From Haberlea rhodopensis (lineage: Eukaryota; Streptophyta; Magnoliopsida; Lamiales; Gesneriaceae), in assembly GCA_907163345.1 (NCBI GenBank), contig CAJQUN010000141.1:992001-1056000 (forward strand): a stretch of 64,000 bases of DNA, in the 5' to 3' direction. The notes beneath the pieces are model-generated. The model was not told the DNA's origin, ran no database searches, and saw only the letters and a program-made list of their open reading frames with translations. A program made the translations under genes and the position numbers. Positions within the stretch are counted from its first letter, which is position 1. The number at the start of each line of letters is the position of its first letter. Of this stretch, positions 46,801-58,262 are shown piece after piece.

Positions 46801-48077
46801 ATGTACAAGAAGTACGCGCTAGCAACTGCCATAGAGGTAGATGTCCCCAGCAAGATTATTTCACCATCACTTTTCCCAGAGTCAAATACTCTATTCTTTG
46901 CACCCAGTTGTAGGCTGAGGGATGCAACTAATCCATATGCAAGCATGCCAAACAATGGTAGAGGGACACCTAAAAAGGGATGACAGTTAGATACTCTTGT
47001 GCTTTGAATAAAAATAGTACTCGTCTTGGTTATATTCTAACATAAAGCAATTGTTTTCCCTTTAAACATAACATGGAAATTGTTGAGCTGAGAACCAGGT
47101 AAATGATCCCCACGACATGAGTGGGACAAAAACTCGTAACACGTTAAAAAAGGTAGCTGAAGATCTACATAACAATAAGTTGTAATTCACTGTCTATAAC
47201 ACTATTGAACTCAACCTAAAGCTATGAATATAAGCGTAGAAGCAGGTAGTAATCCTTTTCATGTTAGAGTCCTGAATCTATTCCGCTTTCTCTATCTCTC
47301 TTTTTTCCTCCTAAAATCTTGTGAATGCCATATTTTTATCAATCTTTACAGCAATTTTACTCGAGCGGTGAACCAGCTTCCTAAATAAGTAACCAAAGGG
47401 GTCCTTATTTGTTTGGTATAGTCGTTCCACGGAACAATATTTTTGTCGGTCCAAAATTTCATAAAAATGAATTTAATTTAGTAACTCTCGATAAATTATG
47501 TATTCCATAACTTCGTTGCTTAACATCCCTCCTTCAACTACGATTAGAAAAAAAAAAATACCAAAAACATAGGAGTAGTCACTGGTGAGTATGGTGGTGC
47601 AAGAGCCCTCTCCCACGGGGCAGAAGGCGTCTGAATCGGTTAACTTGAGATACGTCAAATACGCAGTCTCCAAAAATCCAACGCCTCCGAGCGCCGCACA
47701 CCATTTGTATGCTGAAATGCCTGTATCATCATCACCGTGATTTCCTGATGACGATTCAAATGATGAAGGCTCAGGAGACGTCGTTTCGGACTCGGACTCA
47801 GCAGGTGCAGCACCTTTACTCCTCTCCGAAACGCAATTTACTCTGAGAAGCAGTACTTCCCGTCCCCAAGCTCCATTCTACAATTCGAAATCAATTAAAA
47901 TTCAACAATCAATTGCCGAGAAAACACATTCCGACGTATAAAAAAGGAGAGAATACGAACCTTGATGCGGGGAATTGAATGAGTATAAAATGGATGAGAA
48001 GGGGGAGAAAGAGAAGGAGTTCGATTGAAGGGAAGAAAGGGGGATGATATGGGGAAGAAGGTACTAGTCGTACTCAT
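43801..48077 (-). CDS. LTO1: LTO1-type thiol-disulfide oxidoreductase, VKOR-thioredoxin fusion (389 aa, 7 exons)
   Basis: Exons inferred: 48077-47961, 47877-47562, 46969-46713, 46626-46514, 45831-45684, 44304-44167, 43881-43801. All introns are GT-AG and the frame holds throughout. LTO1 sits in the thylakoid membrane, forms disulfides in lumenal proteins and is needed for photosystem II assembly. Residues 1-40 (Ser/Pro/Phe-rich, no acids) look like a plastid transit peptide. The VKOR domain spans about 95-265, with conserved loop cysteines C125 and C132, four or so membrane helices and the CLYC redox pair (C211, C214). A soluble thioredoxin-like domain follows, with WCSHC (C309, C312) and a further pair C332 and C347 near GFPTW. 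Arabidopsis LTO1 is slightly shorter (about 376). No damage seen. A Ty3 LTR starts 176 bp upstream of the ATG, in the opposite direction. Confidence 0.93.
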
Positions 48078-48253
48078 CACGCAGTTGAAGGTGTAATTTC
48101 ACGTACTACTTGGAGGGATTTAACAGAAAATCTTAAATGACACTTCGTGTACAGGCGCAAATTAAAAATATAATGCTTGAATAAAAAACAATTATAATTA
48201 TAAAGCTATTGAATATCGAGAATGTATAAAATCTTCCGTAAATTTAAATATAA

Positions 48254-48926
48254 TGTTGGGTTTTGGAAACCCGAATAATCTTGATTTTGATGTTAACAAA
48301 ACTTTTATTGTGTTGCTAACTGATGTCATATGACATATTGACTTTCTCGGGTAAAATCTCATCAAGAGCCGAACATAGAAATACCGAACAGAGCAACACC
48401 GAACAGGTGACACCGAGCAAGGTTATACCGAACAGCTGTTAAACCCTCATCGGTTTCCTGGTCAAAGATTAGCGGAAGACCCGGAGATAACTAACAAGTC
48501 AACCGGCGTAGATAAACGTGCAGTAATAGGACGCGGATTTCCTGGACACGTTTTGCCCCAATAAAGCAAAGATCAAAGGAGATCGTGTTCCGGATTTCCT
48601 GTGAGCTAACCACTGGGGTCAGCCCTATAAATACCACCGGTAGTCTCATTGAGGAGGTTGGATTTTTTAGGTAAAAAAAACTCCGAGGAGAGCATATTTA
48701 CTTCTGTTCGGTCATTTTCTGAAATATTTTCATAGTCGTTCTGCGATTGCAAATTGTGTCAAAAGGTCCTGTAATAAATCAAGAGTGTGCTAGTGAAAAT
48801 TATATTGGACTAGGTCCCGTAGTTTTTCTCTCAATTCGAGGGCTTTCCACGTAAAAATTTTGGTGTCTTTCCTTTACTTTTCATAAACATTAAACTCTAC
48901 CATAAATTGAGAAATAACGGATCACA
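48254..48926 (+). mobile_element. 5' LTR of Ty3 element G (673 bp)
   Basis: Starts TGTTGGGTTTTGGAAACCCG and ends AACGGATCACA. A TATA box CTATAAATACC lies near 48625. The interior repeats ACCGAACA-type motifs (48370-48440). The PBS directly downstream confirms the right border. It sits between LTO1 and element B1. Confidence 0.8.
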
Positions 48927-48929
48927 TCA

Positions 48930-48947
48930 TTGGCGCCATCTGTGGGA
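48930..48947 (+). promoter_or_regulatory. Primer-binding site TTGGCGCCATCTGTGGGA
   Basis: It lies four bases after the LTR end. A TGGCGCC-type PBS is used by Tat/Athila-type Ty3 elements (priming tRNA other than initiator Met). This separates element G from the tRNA-Met-primed B1 and B2. Confidence 0.8.
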
Positions 48948-49000
48948 AATCAGAGCAAAGACGTTGAAGTAAGAAGATTTTAGCAAGAACCCAAGGCGAG

Positions 49001-49295
49001 ATGGCTAGAAGTAAAGGTAGTGGGCAAACTTCAGGGAGGGATAAACCAAATCATCCCCCCACCCCCCCCCCCCCCCCCCCCCCCCCCCGCATTCATACCC
49101 AGAACCAGAAGAAGGAGCAAGAGATGCAGGATCATCTCAGAATGTTTCTCGGGCATTTCCTACAGGAGGAATACCCATGGAACATTTACCAAAACTGTAG
49201 GGGAAGTCATGAGGCAGTTTATGATTCCTCCCCATCGAGAAGAGACCAGGGAGGAAGAAGACGACTCAACCTCCACAAAGGAATCAGAGGAAGAA
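49001..49295 (+). pseudogene. Start of gag of element G, cut by B1
   Basis: An ATG frame MARSKGSGQTSGRDKPNHPP opens 50 bp after the PBS, passes a long C run (49059-49088) and continues with charged sequence to 49295, where LTR B1 begins. After the C run two frames compete, so the run probably changed length. The rest of the element must lie beyond the window. Its identity as gag rests on position only. Confidence 0.5.
49056..49088 (+). repeat. Poly-C run
   Basis: Nearly 30 C residues with one A near the left end, within the putative gag start of element G. It codes for polyproline in one frame. Length is likely unstable in vivo and error-prone in sequencing. Confidence 0.9.
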
Positions 49296-50000
49296 TGTGA
49301 TGCCCTGAAATTAATTATATGCAATTTGGGCATTAATGATGTTTATATGATTAATTATGGTGATAATTGATTTATGTGTCGAAATTAATTATCTTGTTGA
49401 AACGCTTAGTCACATGGTAGGCGTGACCTGGGGGTTGCGTTTCAGGGTGCATGTTATACATGTTGGAAAATGAGGTGTTAGCATGATTTAATTATATCGA
49501 TTGATGAATATGTGGAAGATATGAATTTAGTGGAAGTTTCTTGCATTTTTGTAAAATGCTTTTAAAATACCATGTTGGGGTATTTTATACATCATGTTAA
49601 TTTTGGGGTACAATTTTTAATTAAACTTTATAACCCCTCAACCCCACTATACCCCCACTTTCTCTCACTTTTCCCCACCACTCTTAAATCCCCAATTTCA
49701 CTCTCAAACCCTACCTTCTTCCTTCCATTTTCGAGTTGGGCTTCAAGGTGGAAGAGAAGTCTTTGCAAAAACTCAATTCTTGTGATTCTTGGTAAGATTT
49801 GAGGCCTAGCAAGGACATATATCATTCATTGTTGCTTTTGTATGGATTTATTTTGAAATGGGATGGTATTTGGGTTTTTATGTGGGTTTGTTTTGTGTAT
49901 GTGTTGAATGTGGTTGGGGTATGATTTTTTGAAGTGTTTTATGTGGGTTTTAGTGAGTTATGATGATATTTGAGTTATTGAAATGTTTGGGTTTGAAGGG

Positions 50001-52664
50001 TGTAAGGACCCCAAGCCCTTAAAACCTTGATTAGTGTATTAACCACTATGTGTGGTACATGCTTTCTATAAAATGTCAATCGGGAAGCTCTGATGATACT
50101 TAATCATTGCCTGTCAATAAAAGACTCATATGTTTGCCCTTTACCAACCCCTTGGTGCCACTTTTCACATTGTAAACTTTTACAAAAATTTGGGCAGAGT
50201 CTCCCCATAAATAGAGCTATCCCAAAACAGAGTACAACACATAACAAAATTCCCGGCCAGGGAACACATAATACTCAACAGAAAGCAGTAATACAAGTAG
50301 ATTCCCAGCCAGGGAAGACACCACACATATGTCAACAAAAGTGGGTTCCAACACCCACATAATACACCAATGACTCTCATATCATTCTAGCAATTCAACC
50401 TAATTGCATGCAACCTTAAATGAAAGAGAGAAAGGCTCATGCCTTTATATACAATCCATATACAAGTATAATCGTGCTCACATGCGAGCATCATGAATAT
50501 GAATATGTATAAATCCTCAGGTGTATATATAGGTACTCTATACGATACCGTGCTCCATCAAGCCCTGGTACCACGATCCTGGGAGTACCTCAAATCAACA
50601 GCTCGAGCTCAGCTCCATAGCCATCGATGTACCTGTCCACCTGTCCCAACAGAGACAGCCCCCAACGGGGTGAGCATACCAATACACAAAATCCCATAAT
50701 CATAATAATGAAATTCATAATTTACAACAAAGGTAAATGCTAATGAATTTAAATGATACTCCCTGGATGGCAACATCCTCATCCGGGATTCCGTGTACTG
50801 TCCCTGTTCTCACAACATCAAACTCATCAAATCTCATAAATCAGTAAATCAACACATTGATTTACACATCGCATGCCTGATCCTCGAATATCAACATATA
50901 GTGATTACAAATTCATTAAACATGCAATTACAGATATCACAATATCTAATACTGATTTCACAACCTTGCTATCAATCACAGATAGCTCAAATGCCTTAGC
51001 ATTTATTTTACCAATCCTTCATTATACTTAGACATCTCAAGTGTCTTATAATGAATACATGAGTCTACAAACCTAGACATCTCAAATGTCTTATAATGAA
51101 TACACGATTCTACGAACTTAGACATCTCAATGTCTTACGAAGAATACATGATTTTACGATCATTCCCAGGCATCTCAAATGCCCTAATATAATCAAATAA
51201 ACCCAGTACCCCATATATCATGCAAGAGTCATCCTACTCTAGTGTCACGCACGCTACAAGCGGCGATATCAAGATTTGGGTCATTCCTTGGCTATATCAA
51301 CATGTATGTATAACCATACGCAAAACATTCAATGCAATCAAAAACACCTTATGCATTTCACATATATATAGTAATGCTCGTACGTCGCACGTACCTTAAA
51401 TCTCCGAAGTCCGAGCCAAGCCTTGCTCGAGTTCCATGCCCCGAGGAATGATGTGCTAACACGATAAATAATTCACAATTATTTACGAACATGTAACCTA
51501 TGCTCAAGCACACCCATATCCCTCACAACATTGTCAATACACGACAATTATCCTCTTAAAAGACCCGGGGCAGGGTACATGCAGGGAAGGAATAAATGAG
51601 ACAATCGAAATTTGTTCAAGAATGCCCTACAAAAATCGAACCTTAATCTCACAATTTCGAACCCAATAAAATACCATAATTCATCTAAAATGTCAATTAA
51701 GCTAACCAAGCAAGAATCAACATCCCTTGACAAAAACTCCCCATTTTCGAACTCAACCCCCATAATTTCGAATCCAAACAAGCCCTTAAATTCAAACCCT
51801 TAAAATCCTTCAAATTCGAACCAAAGCTTCTCAATTCAATCTCAATCAAGCATCATAATACTCTTAAAACATGCAATAATCGATCAATTGCACGAAATAA
51901 TACCCCTGCCAAAAACCCCCAAAAATCGAAATCAAACCCTACAATTTTCGAAAATAATTTCGAACCAAAACCACCGAATTTAGTAGGGAATAACATGAGA
52001 GGGATGCAAAAGGGGTAAGGGAGGCTATCCATACGAAATCGGAAGCAAAATCAAACGAAAATCGAAGAACCCTAGAAATTGGGGATCGACGCTTACCAGC
52101 CAAATCCGAACGAGAAACGCGACGAAACTTTCAATTGGCAGAGGGGAAAGAAGCGCCTCGTCGAGACGAAGACGGGGGTAGGTCGGACGCGCCGATCGGC
52201 GGCCGGACGGCGGCTGGCGGAGCGCCTGAAACGGCGGGGGTCCTGTAGCAGCGGAACACGCATCGCGGGAGAGAGGGGAAGAAATGGGGCTGAAATGATT
52301 TTCTCTTAAAATCTTGGGTTCAAATGGTATTTATAGCAAAAATACCCCGAAAAATTAATAGCCCCACAAATACATCATGATTCCTTAAAAATCATCTGTT
52401 TTCAAAAACTCTCTCTCTAACTCCAAAATCCTCTACCGGTGCTCACATAGCACCCGAGATTCCGAGACACATCAAAAACCCAACTCTTAGGTTTTACACC
52501 GTAATGTGAATACAATCTCAACCTCTGGATCCAACGATCCCAACTACCCAAATAAACGAGCCCAGAAGGCCCAACACCTCGATTAAATCCCAAATCGCCA
52601 CGTAAAACCACTTTAGGGATTATTAACACTACGGGATTAACACCTATAATCCCTGGTCATCACA
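50001..52664 (-). mobile_element. Solo LTR of family A, 2664 bp, TSD AAGGG
   Basis: On the minus strand it starts TGTGATGACCAGGGATTATA (52664) and ends GGGGTCCTTACA (50001). The 5-bp flanks are identical: AAGGG at 49996-50000 and 52665-52669. A TATA box CTATAAATACC on the minus strand (about 52325) precedes a GC-rich leader (52130-52270). The block with TGTGCTAACACG and the ACGTACGAGCATTAC block matches A1 and A2. At the place where A1 and A2 carry palindromes, this copy has only GC-rich sequence. No coding region belongs to it. Confidence 0.92.
51000..51185. repeat. Short tandem repeat in the solo LTR (about 58 bp, 3 units)
   Basis: Units around TTAGACATCTCAAATGTCTT followed by ATAATGAATACA repeat near 51028, 51072 and 51118; a fourth, diverged unit ends near 51185. 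Confidence 0.6.
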
Positions 52665-52727
52665 AAGGGTATATGATAGAACTTGAAAAATGCTCAAAAA
52701 TGGTGAAGGATCGCGCACACAGAAGGT

Positions 52728-52896
52728 GGCGATCGATCGCTACAAATGCAGCGATCGATCGCCGAAGGCAAGTAGCGAAAAATGCTACAGGCGATCGATC
52801 GCCGTGAGGCAGAAGGGTCAGGCGATCGATCGCTACATCGAAGCGATCGATCGGTAAGGCTCGCGATCGATCGCCTCGATGCAGCGATCGATCGCC
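52728..52896. repeat. Palindrome array in LTR B1 (7 copies)
   Basis: Seven copies of GCGATCGATCGC with GGCG...CGCC, GGCG...CGCT or AGCG...CGCC ends over 169 bp. CGATCGATCG is kept in all copies, including the one changed to CGATCGATCGGT. Confidence 0.9.
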
Positions 52897-53136
52897 AGCA
52901 GCTTAAAAGTGGCAAATGATGTTTTTTTTGTTGAATTTTTGGTATTGGGACTATAATTGGCTTCTAATATTGATTTGTATGGTTGTGTATAACCATCCCA
53001 GGTACCAACAACATCAAGGAGATAAAGTTCTTCAACTTTTCCACTTTTGGAATTAAGGTACGTAAGAGACGTACGGGCATCGTATGGTAAAACACACTCC
53101 TATACTATGACTATGCAATGATTGCATAAGTGTTTA

Positions 53137-53350
53137 TGATGTTTATGATGATGATTATGATAAGTAAAGATATGATGATATCTATGATGAGTAAAGATGA
53201 TATGATGTTTATGATGATGATTATGATAAGTAAAGATATGATGATGTCTATGATGAGTAAAGATGATATGATGTTTATGATGATGATTATGATAAGTAAA
53301 GATACGATGATGTCTATGATGAGTAAAGATGCTATGATGTTTATGATGTA
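53137..53350 (+). repeat. 66-bp tandem repeat in LTR B1 (about 3.3 units)
   Basis: TAAGTAAAGATA(T/C)GATGAT starts at 53161, 53227 and 53293, exactly 66 bp apart. The open frame through it (MMISKDMM repeats) encodes only the repeat. Confidence 0.85.
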
Positions 53351-54064
53351 TGTTAAACTATGTTATTAGAAATGGTAGAATGTCCGGTGGTTGTTATGGG
53401 CAAGCGAGGAAGGTACTTACCGCTGACATAGCTAGCGAGGAGATACATCCGCTATCAAGGTGTAGCGAGGGGTATCACAGTACCGCTATATGTCGAGCGA
53501 GGGGGCCAATTGTGCTGCTGTCATAACAGGACCAGGACAGTCACATTTCTAATTAACATTGTTGTTTATGAGCATATAAGTGAAGTACGATTTTAATCAT
53601 TTATGTCAAGAACTAATGATTACATGCATGACTATGAAACAGGGACAACAAAAGTGGGTTAAGGCGATTAACCAGGAAGTATGTGATAACGATTATTTTC
53701 ATTCATTTATTATATGCCATTATCTTATGATGTTAAGTAATGATGTACATGCTCATGATGGGTTGTTCCTGTAGGTACACTTTTGGACTGAAGGTCTAAG
53801 GGTCGGGTGAGGCAGTGAGCTACGAGGAGCATGAAAGAATTTAAGATACAGGATTTTTGAATAGTCTCTACTCTAGGAGTAGTGTAAATCTATAACTTTA
53901 ACATTCATTATCGAGAATGTAATAAATTAGCTCTTGGAATTTTATTTTTGGCCTGTAATCCTATTAGCTCAAAGCTACAACCGGAAACCTAAGATGTTAT
54001 TAATTCATGTTTAGTCCATAATACGTTATGATAACTATGTTAAGGTAGGAAGACCCTATATTAG

Positions 54065-54076
54065 TGGTATCAGAGC
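54065..54076 (+). promoter_or_regulatory. Primer-binding site of B1 (tRNA-Met)
   Basis: TGGTATCAGAGC lies four bases after the LTR end. Confidence 0.85.
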
Positions 54077-54266
54077 AGTGGTTAGAGAACCCGGGAATGA
54101 GTGAAGGGTAGCCTTAGCAATAAGTTGGCTAGGTACTTCTTTTTAAACATGTTTTGTGCATATGTTGCCTATGAAGCATATGACTATTATACTAACATGT
54201 TATGGTTTCTAACGATGTATTATATGAACTGCTTTTGGGTATTGTTGTTAACCCTTGTCTTGCAGC

Positions 54267-54840
54267 ATGGCAGCAAATATCGATATAGGAGACGCAGTGA
54301 GTGTTAATGCAAGTGCGGGCGTACATATCCCCTACCACCGCCAGCCTTGGGCGAAGAACCCTCTGAGCAACAGTTACTACCTGGGGAGCTAAGTTTGGCT
54401 CAGTTTCTGGCATACCGACCCCCGATGTTCGAAGGAACTGAGACAGAGGAACTGGCCGAGGAGTGGTTAGAAAGGATGAAACAGATATTTGTGGCAGCTC
54501 CATGTGCGAAGTCAGCGTGGATAAGGTTAGCGGAATTCCAACTGGCCAAGAAGGCATTGATGTGGTGGAAGACCACAGTGGTAGAGCAAGAGGCTCAGGG
54601 ACAGGAAATAAATTGGAAGATGTTTCGAACTCGGTTCCTGACCCGCTATTTCTCAGCTGCTGCACGACAGGCTAAGAAGGATGAGTTTACTAACCTTAAG
54701 CAAGGTAACATGCATGTGTCTGATTATGCTCTCCATTACTGTTCTTTGCTCAGATATGTACCTCATATCGCCGCAAGTACTCAAGCAAAGATGAGGAACT
54801 TCATGAAAGGCTTGAGGCCTGAACTATATAACAGGGTGGT
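54267..54840 (+). pseudogene. Ty3 element B1: N-terminal gag
   Basis: ATG at 54267 (MAANIDIGDAVSVNASAG), with a frameshift near 54325-54345, then a good Ty3 gag: LAQFLAYRPPMFEGTETEEL, EWLERMKQIF, LMWWKTTV, FRTRFLTRYFSAAARQAKKD and LKQGNMHVSDYALHYCSLLR, ending MKGLRPELYNRVV at 54840. Here a copia LTR interrupts it; the frame resumes after 56316. The gag retains the W-rich and RFL-YFP-like motifs of Tekay-type chromoviruses. Confidence 0.85.
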
Positions 54841-56316
54841 TGAAAGTAATCCAACGAGCATACAACGCAGCGGAATAATAATATTTGGATTACTAAAACC
54901 GCGGATCTATACAAAGGGTTCATATCGGAATAGAGATAATAAGAGTCTCACCCTTGTAGCGTGTTTGAGCAGAATCCACGAAGCACCACGTCCAACGAAT
55001 TCCGAGTCACGAGCAACACCTCCAAGGTCTTGCCTCTACGGTATCCACACGATCAAATCGAACAAGGGATAGTTTAAGAACAAAGTGCTAGATTTGTTCT
55101 TAAACCGATACAAGAATCACACTCGATTCACAATCAAGAAAGATGGCCGGAATTCACAAAACCCACGTCGACTATTATGAAGCCGAGAGTTGAACGGCCG
55201 TGTCTACTTGTGATGGCTAGGTTGGAATGAATTAATTCACAATTAATCATAACCTTGTTATTAAAAGGTTTAATTAAGGTTCAAGACTTTCTCAAAGTCT
55301 CATGGGCCCAAACCCATGATTTAATTAAGTCATTTTAATCATTTAATTAAGACTCTTCTTAATTAATTAATTCATCTAATGAATTTAATTTCCCTTCTCG
55401 ATTTAATCTTTTGTGCGACCCGATAGGATCTTGCAATGTTGGTAGTGACATAAAATCTCATTTTATGTCGCAAGCAATGAGCGGTATCTAGCAACACATC
55501 AATGCTACCCAAATTACAAGAATGTCATTGACTCGACATAACCTAGGAACCGTGATAATATTAACCATGTAACTTAATCCCTTTGTCCTATGTGTTTAGA
55601 TTGAACACGAGTCATGGAATAGTCATACTCGTATATTCAATCTTTATTTCTTGATCCCCAAGTAGAACTAGAATAAACGAATAAGCTCGATATCACATAT
55701 CGACTCATTCGAGCATGGCCATGCATTTTAGTCTTACTTGATCAAGGGCCTAAACACTTCTCCTGTTATATATGAGGGACAAATCCTATCTCGATCAATC
55801 AACAGCCCTCTACATAATTCGTAGTGTATCCAATAGTCGCCTTTATAGTTTACCCTGTTACGGGTAACGTTTGACAATATCAAGATACATAACTCCTTAT
55901 GTTGGGATCTCTGATGATCTCAAGTCGTAAGGGTTACATACACTATTATCACTATGAGAATTTCTTATGACGCTCATATAACTATCCATGTAGCATTCTC
56001 ATGGTGGGTCTGTCCAGTACATTGTTCTCTAACATGCACCCATGTGTTGATTTGATATCTCATATCCATGAACAATTCATCAATCAAAACATACTAGTCT
56101 CAATGCATTATCATTATCCCGATTCATGATAATACTTGACTAGGGACAATCTTTAAGAACAATACAATATTATTCTAAGGACATTAACTTATATATCAAT
56201 TCATATTGCGCAGATATTCGAATAATATATAATAATGATTTGCCATTTATAAAATCATAATACATTGTATGTCATAAACAATCATCTAATGACATGTCTT
56301 AGGGCATATCCCAACA
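54841..56316 (-). mobile_element. Solo LTR of a Ty1-copia element, 1476 bp, TSD GTGGT
   Basis: On the minus strand it starts TGTTGGGATATGCCCTAAGA at 56316 and ends GGATTACTTTCA at 54841. GTGGT occurs at 54836-54840 and 56317-56321. The empty-site sequence ACAGGGTGGTCACTTATGGCCC is confirmed by the sister element B2, which reads AGGGTGATCACTAATGGCCC. The start sequence resembles Angela-type LTRs. No internal region is present. Confidence 0.92.
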
Positions 56317-57525
56317 GTGGTCACTTATGGCCCTACTTGCTTTGATGACGCCCTTTCACGGTCTTAGCTAGCCGAACTGGGAGTTGGTGCATATCCTGAT
56401 GTCGTGCCACCTCCAGCACCCCCTCAGAAATCTACTTCTGATAATTTGAAGCCAAGGGGTGATCAGTTCAAGCCAAGGGGGAACACGTCAGCTTCGAGGT
56501 TCAGTGGTAAGAGGCCCGAGAATCGTTGGAAAGGAAACCGTAGGGATGACGCCCCGTCAGGAAGAGGACAGTCTCAGGGAGGCAGATTTGTGAAGGTCCA
56601 GTGCTCTCTTTGTGGGCAACCACATTCGACGAAAGACTGCGTAGGTTGTTACATTTGTGGCAATAAGGGCCACTTTGCTTGGCAATGTCCCAATCGGGAG
56701 GGACAACAGAACTCTACGGGGAGGCCTGCGGACAGAGCAGTGCAGCACAGGCCACCGTTTGTACCGAGGCAGTGTGGAGGTCAGCCTATGGGCCACCTCG
56801 GGGGCAAGTTTATGCATTGACAAGGGAGCAGGCGACAGCGGCTCCGGAGGAAGTGATAGTGGGTACGTGTCTTTTATTTATGCACCCTGCTTTTATATTG
56901 ATAGACATAGGTGCGTCACACTCTTTTGTGTCGACAAGTTTTGTGGAAAGGCACCACATATGCACTTCTCCGTCTCCCACGCCTCTTGTAGTCTCGACAC
57001 CCGCTGGAAGAAGTTTGATTGCTGATCGGATTGTCTATGACAGCCTCATTTTTTTTGAGGGTAACGAGCTAAGGTCAGATTTGATTGTTCTGGGAATGTC
57101 AGACTTTGACTGCATTGTGGGCATTGTCGTTCTGAACAGGTATCAGGCAGTTGTGAACTGCAGGCAGATGACTGTCCGATTCAGATATGATATGGGAGTC
57201 CATTGGACATTCTATGGGGATGGTTCCCGTTCAAAGATCCCGTTGATATATGCTGTCAAAGATGACACAGTTGTTGGAACGGGGCCATACAGGATATCTC
57301 ATCTATGATGTTGATATTACTGAAAAGAGGGAAGAATTAAAGGTCGAGGATGTGCCCATAGTGGCGGAGTTTTCTGATGTCTTTCCGGAAGAGATTCCCG
57401 GATTTCCACCGATGAGAGAGGTCGAGTTTGGAATTGAGTTACTACCGGGGACGTTTACCATTTCTCGTGCCCCGTATAGGATGGCACCAGCGGAGTTAAA
57501 GGGAGTTGAAGGTTCAGTTGCATGA
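56317..57525 (+). pseudogene. Ty3 element B1: C-terminal gag, protease, start of RT
   Basis: Continues gag with two zinc knuckles, CSLCGQPHSTKDC and CYICGNKGHFAWQC (56602-56695). A one-base loss near 56793 shifts the frame. The protease follows, but its active-site triad reads DIG instead of DTG (FILIDIGASHSFVS, near 56895), so it should be inactive. Another frameshift occurs near 57285-57305. The start of reverse transcriptase (PEEIPGFPPMREVEFGIELL, PYRMAPAEL) stops at 57525, where LTR B2 begins. The rest of B1 pol would lie beyond the B2 insertion, outside the window. Confidence 0.88.
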
Positions 57526-57956
57526 TGTAGGGTCTCCCTACCTTAACATCATATAAGACACATATAATGGACTGAACATGCATTCATAACCTCTTAAGGG
57601 TTCTGGTTGTAGCTTGAGCTAAGAAGATTACAGGCCAAAATAAAATTTCCAAAAGCTAAATAATTACATTCTCAATAATGAATGTTAAAGCTATAGGTTT
57701 ACACTACTCCTAGAGTAGAGACTATCAAAATCCTGTATCATATATTCATCTTGCTCCTTTTAGCTCACCGCCTCAACCCGACCCTAGGCCCTTCGGTCCA
57801 AAAGTGTACCTACAGGGACAACACAGCGTGAGCATATACATATTTACTTAACATCATATTAAAAGGCATACGGTAAATGCATAACATCTTAGTTAAGTAA
57901 AAGTTATTGGTCGTTCTTCAACTTCTTTTGTTATCCCTGATTCTTGTTCATGTATA

Positions 57957-58262
57957 AGGGCATCTTACCCCATTGTATGTCATCTTACCATAACATAAAC
58001 ATCGTGTGGCATCTTACCACATGTGTATCTTACCCAATCGTATGGCGTCTTACCACATCATACACATCGTGTGGCATCTTACCACATGGGCGTCTTACCC
58101 AATCGTATGGCGTCTTACCATATCATAAACATTGTGTGGCATCTTACCACAGGGGCATCTTACCCAATCACATACATTGGGTGGCATCTTACCACATGGG
58201 CATCTTACCCAATCATATACATTGGGTGGCATCTTACCACATGGGCATCTTACCCAATCATA
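57957..58262 (-). repeat. Tandem repeat of about 45 bp in LTR B2
   Basis: About seven units built from GGGCATCTTACCCAATCATA and CATTGGGTGGCATCTTACCA. The last units (58150-58260) are almost identical, the first ones more diverged. At the equivalent place B1 has only diverged AGCGAGG-type sequence, so this array expanded after the two copies split. Just right of it is a TCATCATCATAAAC run (58268-58415). Confidence 0.8.

Larger units (their letters stand above)
49296..54060 (+). mobile_element. 5' LTR of Ty3 element B1 (family B), with a solo LTR inside
   Basis: Starts TGTGATGCCCTGAAATTAAT and ends AAGACCCTATA, four bases before the PBS. Without the insert at 50001-52669 it measures 2096 bp, close to the other family B LTRs (2054 and 1971 bp), and flanking sequences rejoin exactly as in B2: GGGTTTGAAGGG continues with TATATGATAGAACTTGAAAA. 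It carries a palindrome array and a 66-bp tandem repeat. The terminal CA has become TA. Left target duplication candidate: AAGAA (49291-49295). Confidence 0.88.

Noticed and set aside
52079..52309. Arg-rich 76-codon frame in the solo LTR
   Set aside because: Lies in the GC-rich leader of the LTR, antisense to it, with low-complexity composition and no match that I recognise.
53130..53369. Met/Ile/Ser repeat frame (MMISKDMM)
   Set aside because: It is the 66-bp tandem repeat of the B1 LTR translated, with no signs of selection.
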